NCBI GenBank assembly: GCA_025362315.1
Contig: JANYGP010000063.1
Coordinates: forward strand, 1-36,041
DNA from: Polaromonas sp.
GTDB lineage: Bacteria > Pseudomonadota > Gammaproteobacteria > Burkholderiales > Burkholderiaceae_C
DNA: 36,041 bases
Direction of reading: 5' to 3'
In this document: positions 31,903 to 36,041 of the stretch, piece after piece
Layout of the letters: each line of letters starts with the position of its first letter
How positions within the stretch are numbered: position 1 is the first letter of the stretch
Program-made: the position numbers and the translations under genes
The notes under the pieces: generated by a model
What the model was told of the DNA's origin: nothing
Database searches by the model: none
Seen by the model: the letters and a program-made list of their open reading frames with translations, nothing else

Positions 31903-33352
31903 GACCGCTCTCATTAATAAATCGTCGGCGACTCCGATAGATGTTGTCATCATGGCGGCCGGCAAAGGCACGCGCATGAAAAGCAGCCTGCCCAAAGTAT
32001 TGCACCGCTTGGGCGGTATTGCCCTGCTGAGCCATGTGGTTGACTGTGCAGCCCAGTTATCGGCTAGAGGCGCGGTCGTCATCACGGGTCATGGTGCTAT
32101 CGAAGTAGAAGCTGCTTGCGCACGTCTGCAGGGCTTTTCAGGCACTTTTCGTACGCCACTGGACATCCAGTTTGCGCGCCAGGAGCCGCAACTGGGCACC
32201 GGCCACGCGGTGCAGCAGGCCGTGCCCTTGCTGGCAGATGATGGCGTGACGCTGGTGCTGTCTGGCGACGTGCCGCTGACCCAGGTCGCCACCTTGCAAG
32301 CGCTGATTGACCAGTGTGACGGCCAGCGTCTGGCGCTGCTCACGCTCAGCATGCCTGACCCAACGGGGTATGGAAGGATTGTTCGCAGCGGGCCAGGCGC
32401 ATCAGCCCAGGTGCGTGCCATAGTTGAGCACAAAGATGCGAGTGATGCCCAGCGACAAATCCATGAAATCTACAGCGGCATCATGGCTGTGCCTACCGTC
32501 CTGATGCGCAGTTGGTTGGCGCGGCTGGACAACAAAAATGCGCAAAACGAGTACTACCTGACCGACATTGTGAAGTTTGCCGTGGCTGACGGCGTGGCGG
32601 TGGTGGCGCACCAAATTACCGACGCTGCACAAGTCGCCGGTGTGAACAGCCCGGTGCAACTGGCCGAGCTGGAGCGCGTATACCAGCAGCGCCGCGCCGT
32701 GGCCTTGATGGAGCAAGGGGTGCGCCTGGCCGACCCCGCCCGCTTTGACGTACGCGGCACCTTGACTTGCGACCAGGACGTCGAGATTGATGTCAATTGC
32801 GTGTTTGAAGGCTCTGTCAGCCTGGGGCAGGGCGTGCGAGTAGGCGCTAACTGCGTGATCGCCAACTGCACGATAGCCGCCAACGCGGTGATTCACCCGT
32901 TCACCCATATTGACGGTGAAAAGCTCGGCGTGACAGTGGGCGAAGGCGCGCTGATTGGCCCGTTTGCCCGCCTGCGGCCCGGCGCGCAACTGGGTGCAGA
33001 GGTGCACATCGGCAACTTTGTCGAGGTCAAAAACGCAACCCTTGCCAAAGGTGCCAAAGCCAACCACCTGGCGTATCTGGGCGACGCCACGGTTGGCGAG
33101 CGTGTGAATTATGGTGCTGGCAGTATTACCGCCAACTACGACGGTGCTAACAAGCACCGCACCGTGATTGGTGACGACGTGCATATCGGCAGCAACTGCG
33201 TGCTGGTGGCACCCATCACGATCGGCTCGGGCGGCACCGTAGGCGGCGGCTCCACCCTCGCCAAAAGCACCGAGCCCGGCGGCCTGCATGTGGCGCGGGC
33301 CAAGCAGATCAGTCTGCCAAACTGGAAACGGCCCCTGAAGGCCCAAAAATAG
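31901..33352 (+). CDS. glmU: GlmU, bifunctional UDP-GlcNAc synthesis enzyme
   Basis: A 483-residue enzyme. The N-terminal uridylyltransferase domain has DVVIMAAGKGTRMKSSLPKV and FARQEPQLGTGHAVQQA; the C-terminal left-handed beta-helix acetyltransferase domain shows many hexapeptide turns (GEGALIGPFARLRPGA, GNFVEVKNATLAKGAKANHL, GAGSITANYDGANKHRT, IGSNCVLVAPITIGSGGTVG). It makes UDP-N-acetylglucosamine from glucosamine-1-phosphate. AGGA lies six bases before ATG 31901. The segment GAIEVEAACARLQGF, just before the LGTGHA block, is encoded by a probable repeat copy. Confidence 0.96.
   Translation: MTALINKSSATPIDVVIMAAGKGTRMKSSLPKVLHRLGGIALLSHVVDCAAQLSARGAVVITGHGAIEVEAACARLQGFSGTFRTPLDIQFARQEPQLGTGHAVQQAVPLLADDGVTLVLSGDVPLTQVATLQALIDQCDGQRLALLTLSMPDPTGYGRIVRSGPGASAQVRAIVEHKDASDAQRQIHEIYSGIMAVPTVLMRSWLARLDNKNAQNEYYLTDIVKFAVADGVAVVAHQITDAAQVAGVNSPVQLAELERVYQQRRAVALMEQGVRLADPARFDVRGTLTCDQDVEIDVNCVFEGSVSLGQGVRVGANCVIANCTIAANAVIHPFTHIDGEKLGVTVGEGALIGPFARLRPGAQLGAEVHIGNFVEVKNATLAKGAKANHLAYLGDATVGERVNYGAGSITANYDGANKHRTVIGDDVHIGSNCVLVAPITIGSGGTVGGGSTLAKSTEPGGLHVARAKQISLPNWKRPLKAQK
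32096..32150 (+). repeat. AGCTGC-family dispersed repeat, probable copy 7 (inside glmU)
   Basis: GCTATCGAAGTAGAAGCTGC then TTGCGCACGTCTGCAGGGC resembles the family core, more diverged than the others. It is coding in the same frame as the phoH, folM and cca copies, giving EAACAR. Confidence 0.5.
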
Positions 33353-33410
33353 TGCTATGTAATCAATAGCTGCTCACGCATGAATTTATTGACGTAGAAG
33401 CACTTTTGGC
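33353..33410 (+). repeat. AGCTGC-family dispersed repeat, copy 8 (glmU-Lrp junction)
   Basis: GTGCTATGTAATCAATAGCTGC then TCACGCATGAATTTATTGAC, running into the 3' end of the Lrp-type gene. It lies between convergent genes. Confidence 0.7.
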
Positions 33411-33880
33411 TCGAATTTTGAGCGTTTGACGCTAAAAAATGCCTTCACATTTCGAACATTGGCATCTCCTGTGAAGAGGCGCTGGCTCAAAGCCAGGTGG
33501 TCTGGCATGTCGGCCACGTGCACGATCAGCACAAAATCTGGCCCCGGTGAGGTGCGGTAGCACTGCTGCACAGCCGCATCGCTTCGCATGCGTTGCTCAA
33601 AGGCGCTCAAGTGTTCGTCACCCTGGCGGTCGAGTGTGATCTCAACAATGGCCGTCAGCCCGTAGCCGGTGATGTGTGCCAGTTTGTCGGGGCTGAGCAG
33701 CGCAATGTCGCGCTCAATCAGCCCGGCATCACGCAGGCGCTTGACGCGCCGCAGGCAGGTGGGCGGCGATATGTGGGCCAGTTTGGCCAGAGCCTGGTTG
33801 CTCAGCGAGGCGTCGGTTTGCAGCGCATCGAGCAATTTGATGTCGGTGACATCTATCTCGACGTTATTTATTTGTTCCAT
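33386..33880 (-). CDS. Lrp/AsnC family transcriptional regulator
   Basis: About 164 residues with an N-terminal helix-turn-helix (DVTDIKLLDALQTDASLSNQ, then ALAKLAHISPPTCLRRVKRL) and a C-terminal RAM effector domain (LTAIVEITLDRQ, then AAVQQCYRTSPGPDFVLIVH, then NVRNVKAFFSVKRSKFEPK). These usually respond to amino acids. ATG 33880 is taken; ATG 33910 is an alternative and neither has a clear ribosome site. It is divergent from glmS with a strongly AT-rich 135-base spacer that contains ATTCATGAAT. Confidence 0.88.
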   Translation of the reverse strand: MEQINNVEIDVTDIKLLDALQTDASLSNQALAKLAHISPPTCLRRVKRLRDAGLIERDIALLSPDKLAHITGYGLTAIVEITLDRQGDEHLSAFEQRMRSDAAVQQCYRTSPGPDFVLIVHVADMPDHLALSQRLFTGDANVRNVKAFFSVKRSKFEPKVLLRQ

Positions 33881-34015
33881 TTTATGAATATATATGAAAT
33901 AAAAATTCATGAATAGTTAAACGAGAAATTTAATTCCAAAAATAGATAAATATTGAACACATTAAAAAATAAATAAACCTTAGCATCATCATGTCCAATT
34001 TTCAGGAGAAGGTTT
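33881..34015. promoter_or_regulatory. AT-rich divergent control region between Lrp-type gene and glmS
   Basis: It holds the palindrome ATTCATGAAT and a second ATGAATA 24 bases away, the spaced AT-rich layout usual for Lrp sites, and TTGAAC at 33953-33958 as a weak -35 candidate for glmS. The ribosome site AGGAG precedes ATG 34016. Confidence 0.5.
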
Positions 34016-35863
34016 ATGTGCGGCATTGTTGCAGCGGTATCAAGCCGCAATATCGTCCCGGTGCTGGTACAAGGCCTTCAGCGCCTTGAATACCGGGGCT
34101 ATGACTCTTGCGGCGTGGCTGTGTATGCCGATGGCCTCAAGCGTGCCCGCAGCACATCGCGTGTTGCCGAGCTGCAAGAGCAGGTTGACCTTGAAAAACT
34201 CACGGGCTCAACCGGCATTGCCCACACCCGCTGGGCCACCCACGGTGCACCAGCCATCCACAACGCGCACCCGCACTTCAGCCATGGCCCTGGCGTGGTT
34301 GGCACGAAGCCAGGCAAGATCGCCCTGGTCCACAACGGCATCATTGAAAACCACGAAGAACTGCGCGCCTCCCTGCAAACCAAGGGCTACGTGTTTGACA
34401 GCCAGACCGACACCGAAGTCATCGTGCATCTGGTCGACAGCCTGTACGACGGTGATTTGTTTGAGGCTTTGAAAAGCGCGGTGGGCCAACTGCATGGCGC
34501 GTACGCCATCGCCGCGTTCTGTAAAGATGAACCGCATCGCGTGGTGGGTGCGCGGGCAGGGTCTCCGCTGATTCTGGGTGTCGGTGAAGCCAATCAGGAA
34601 AACTTTTTGGCCAGCGACGCCATGGCCCTGGCAGGGGTGACAGACCAGATCGTCTACCTTGAAGAAGGCGATCTGATTGACATTCAGCTCGGCAAATACT
34701 GGATTCTGGACAAGGCACAAAAAGCCGTGCAGCGCCCGGTTAAAACCGTGCAAGCCCACAGCGGCGCGGCTGAACTCGGCCCGTATCGCCACTACATGCA
34801 AAAAGAAATTTTTGAGCAGCCCAGCGCCATTGCCAATACGCTTGAAGGCGTCGAGGGCATCACGCCAGATCTGTTTGGCGACCAGGCTGCAAGTGTGTTC
34901 AAAGACATTGACTCGGTGCTTATTCTGGCCTGCGGCACAAGCTATTACAGCGGCTGCACCGCCAAATACTGGCTCGAAGAAATTGCCGGCATCTCCACGC
35001 AAGTCGAAGTGGCTAGCGAATACCGCTACCGCACCAGCGTGCCCAACCCGCGCACGCTGGTGGTGACCATTACTCAAAGCGGCGAAACCGCCGACACCCT
35101 GGCCGCGTTGCGCCACGCGCAAAGCCTGGGCATGACGCAAACCCTGACCATCTGCAACGTTGCCACGTCGGCCATGGTGCGCGAATGCAAGCTGGCTTAC
35201 GTCACCCGCGCCGGGGTTGAGATTGGGGTGGCATCGACCAAAGCTTTTACCGCGCAACTGGCGGGCCTGTTTTTGCTGACGCTGGCGCTGGCCCAAAGCA
35301 AAGGCCGCTTGACTGAAGCAGACGAAGCCGCACACGTCAAAGCCATGCGCCACCTGCCTGTGGCATTGGCTGCCGTGCTGGCCCTCGAACCCCAAGTCAT
35401 CGCCTGGGCCGAAGACTTTGCGAAGATGGAAAACGCCCTGTTTTTAGGCCGTGGCCTGCACTACCCGATTGCGCTGGAAGGCGCGCTCAAGCTCAAAGAA
35501 ATCAGTTACATCCACGCCGAGGCCTACCCCGCAGGCGAGCTGAAGCACGGCCCGCTGGCGTTAGTGACCAGCGCCATGCCCGTGGTGGCCGTTGCACCGA
35601 ATGACAGCCTTCTTGAAAAGCTGAAAAGCAACCTGCAAGAAGTCCGCGCACGCGGCGGCGTGCTGTATGTGCTGGCCGACGCAGGCACAAAACTCACGTC
35701 AAGCGAAGGCTTGCACGTCATCCGCATGCCAGAGCACTATGGGCCGCTAAGCCCCATGTTGCACGTCGTACCGCTGCAATTGCTGGCATATCACACAGCT
35801 TGTGCGCGGGGGACTGATGTGGATAAACCGCGGAATTTGGCGAAGAGCGTGACTGTTGAATAA
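34016..35863 (+). CDS. glmS: GlmS, glucosamine-6-phosphate synthase
   Basis: A 615-residue enzyme with an N-terminal glutaminase domain (Cys1 nucleophile in MCGIVAAVS, then [14 protein letters not shown] and [18 protein letters not shown]) and two C-terminal SIS domains ([40 protein letters not shown]; then [20 protein letters not shown]). It converts fructose-6-phosphate and glutamine to glucosamine-6-phosphate and feeds GlmU. The end [11 protein letters not shown] is the highly conserved segment whose DNA is recognised by TnsD in Tn7 insertion, and Tn7-like end repeats follow directly. Confidence 0.97.
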   Translation: MCGIVAAVSSRNIVPVLVQGLQRLEYRGYDSCGVAVYADGLKRARSTSRVAELQEQVDLEKLTGSTGIAHTRWATHGAPAIHNAHPHFSHGPGVVGTKPGKIALVHNGIIENHEELRASLQTKGYVFDSQTDTEVIVHLVDSLYDGDLFEALKSAVGQLHGAYAIAAFCKDEPHRVVGARAGSPLILGVGEANQENFLASDAMALAGVTDQIVYLEEGDLIDIQLGKYWILDKAQKAVQRPVKTVQAHSGAAELGPYRHYMQKEIFEQPSAIANTLEGVEGITPDLFGDQAASVFKDIDSVLILACGTSYYSGCTAKYWLEEIAGISTQVEVASEYRYRTSVPNPRTLVVTITQSGETADTLAALRHAQSLGMTQTLTICNVATSAMVRECKLAYVTRAGVEIGVASTKAFTAQLAGLFLLTLALAQSKGRLTEADEAAHVKAMRHLPVALAAVLALEPQVIAWAEDFAKMENALFLGRGLHYPIALEGALKLKEISYIHAEAYPAGELKHGPLALVTSAMPVVAVAPNDSLLEKLKSNLQEVRARGGVLYVLADAGTKLTSSEGLHVIRMPEHYGPLSPMLHVVPLQLLAYHTACARGTDVDKPRNLAKSVTVE

Positions 35864-35899
35864 CAGGGACAGTGCGCTTAGCTATTTATTCTGAGCAAT

Positions 35900-35912
35900 T
35901 AAAGTCGTAAAC
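35900..35912 (+). repeat. TnsB-site-like repeat 1
   Basis: TAAAGTCGTAAAC, preceded by GAGCAAT. Step to the next copy is 20 bases, as in abutting TnsB sites. Confidence 0.7.
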
Positions 35913-35919
35913 AGGCCAT

Positions 35920-35932
35920 TAAAGTCGTAAAC
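35920..35932 (+). repeat. TnsB-site-like repeat 2
   Basis: TAAAGTCGTAAAC, preceded by GGCCAT. Confidence 0.7.
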
Positions 35933-35987
35933 ACCGCTTCAGCATCCATGCGGGTTTGCGGGGCGTTGGATTTTGGAGACGCTTTTA

Positions 35988-36000
35988 TAAAGTCGTAAAC
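35988..36000 (+). repeat. TnsB-site-like repeat 3, next to the start of the final ORF
   Basis: TAAAGTCGTAAAC, ending four bases before ATG 36005. Its distance from repeat 2 is 68 bases. Confidence 0.7.
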
Positions 36001-36004
36001 AGAC

Positions 36005-36041
36005 ATGCAGATCTCTATCTTTAAACGGCTGCAATGGGCCA
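36005..36041 (+). CDS. Start of an ORF, possibly TnsA, cut by window edge
   Basis: Twelve codons are visible (MQISIFKRLQWA). An in-frame TAA at 35996-35998 excludes an earlier start. No ribosome site is visible; the third repeat occupies its place. In Tn7 the gene next to the glmS-proximal end, reading inward, is tnsA, so that is the first guess, but the residues seen are too few to test it. Confidence 0.4.
   Translation, partial: MQISIFKRLQWA

Larger units (their letters stand above)
35885..36004 (+). mobile_element. Candidate Tn7-like transposon end at attTn7 downstream of glmS
   Basis: Within 140 bases of the glmS stop there are three same-orientation copies of TAAAGTCGTAAAC (35900, 35920 and 35988). 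The known Tn7 TnsB-binding repeat contains TAAAGTCTTAAAC, one base different, with the same inward orientation. Tn7 inserts about 23 bases after the glmS stop with its right end nearest glmS. The exact terminus is not visible: a canonical TGT is not obvious, and the boundary placed at about 35885 is an estimate from that distance. The rest of the element is beyond the window. Confidence 0.72.

Noticed and set aside
34208..35395. A 395-codon open frame on the minus strand opposite glmS
   Set aside because: Shadow of glmS; no ribosome site or domain, and the composition is that of an antisense frame.
35900..36000. AAGTCGTAAAC repeats as 16S rRNA 3'-end fragments
   Set aside because: The 16S sequence is AAGTCGTAACAAGG; the match breaks after the TAA, and three spaced copies in one orientation after glmS fit Tn7-type ends far better.
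1..36041. CRISPR arrays, tRNA or rRNA genes
   Set aside because: I saw no regularly spaced identical repeats with unique spacers and no tRNA or rRNA signature on either strand; the repeats found are tandem, dispersed or transposon-end type.

Overview
The window reads as an ordinary stretch of chromosome from a betaproteobacterium of the order Burkholderiales, most likely a Comamonadaceae relative of Rhodoferax or Polaromonas. The grounds are the GC-rich coding sequence, the gene neighbourhoods (phoH-ybeY, ruvA/ruvB, ttcA, folB with a FolM-like reductase, cca, slt, glmU-Lrp-glmS), and two families of short dispersed repeats that I associate from memory with this family. The genus call is inference; there is no rRNA in the window.

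Layout. Positions 1-2512 (minus): phoH, ybeY, a ParB-like gene and the start of a SulP transporter gene. Positions 2590-6103 (plus): ruvA and ruvB, separated by an AT-rich two-gene insert encoding an OLD/AAA_21-type ATPase and a DUF4276/TOPRIM-like protein, joined to each other and to ruvB by ATGA overlaps. Positions 6127-9553 (minus): ttcA, a lipoprotein, a histidine phosphatase and a D-threonine aldolase-like enzyme. Positions 9821-15451: a 7TM-DISM sensor with a decayed GGDEF domain, folB and folM-like genes, a MidA/NDUFAF7-like methyltransferase, a DUF2905 protein and cca. Positions 15528-22113: a coherent sulfolactate-degradation locus (GntR regulator and YeiH exporter on the minus strand; suyA, suyB, slcC, comC and a Bug-type binding protein on the plus strand). 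Positions 22196-30994: a GST, an NDUFA9-like protein, a Slt-type transglycosylase, 5-FTHF cyclo-ligase, LysR, DUF2917, gluconokinase and two metallo-beta-lactamase-fold proteins. Positions 31021-35863: a lipoprotein, glmU, an Lrp/AsnC regulator and glmS. Positions 35864-36041: three direct repeats closely resembling Tn7 TnsB-binding sites and the first 12 codons of an ORF, immediately downstream of glmS, which is the classic attTn7 position.

How the parts work together. In the sulfolactate locus SlcC would oxidise (S)-sulfolactate to sulfopyruvate, ComC would reduce sulfopyruvate to (R)-sulfolactate, and SuyAB would cleave that to pyruvate and sulfite; YeiH is a plausible sulfite/sulfate exit route and the divergent GntR protein a plausible regulator. 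Two sites of the GntR-like form TGGTnnnACCA sit in the divergent promoter region, one overlapping a TTGACA -35 box. The ATPase/TOPRIM pair has the architecture of phage-defence systems (OLD, PARIS, AbiL-like) and lies inside a recombination-repair operon, while the right edge of the window appears to enter a Tn7-like transposon. These two are the accessory regions most worth following. A mosaic repeat with the core AGCTGCTTGCGC occurs about eight times, including inside the coding sequences of phoH, a lipoprotein signal peptide, folM, cca and probably glmU, so it contributes protein sequence as well as spacer DNA.
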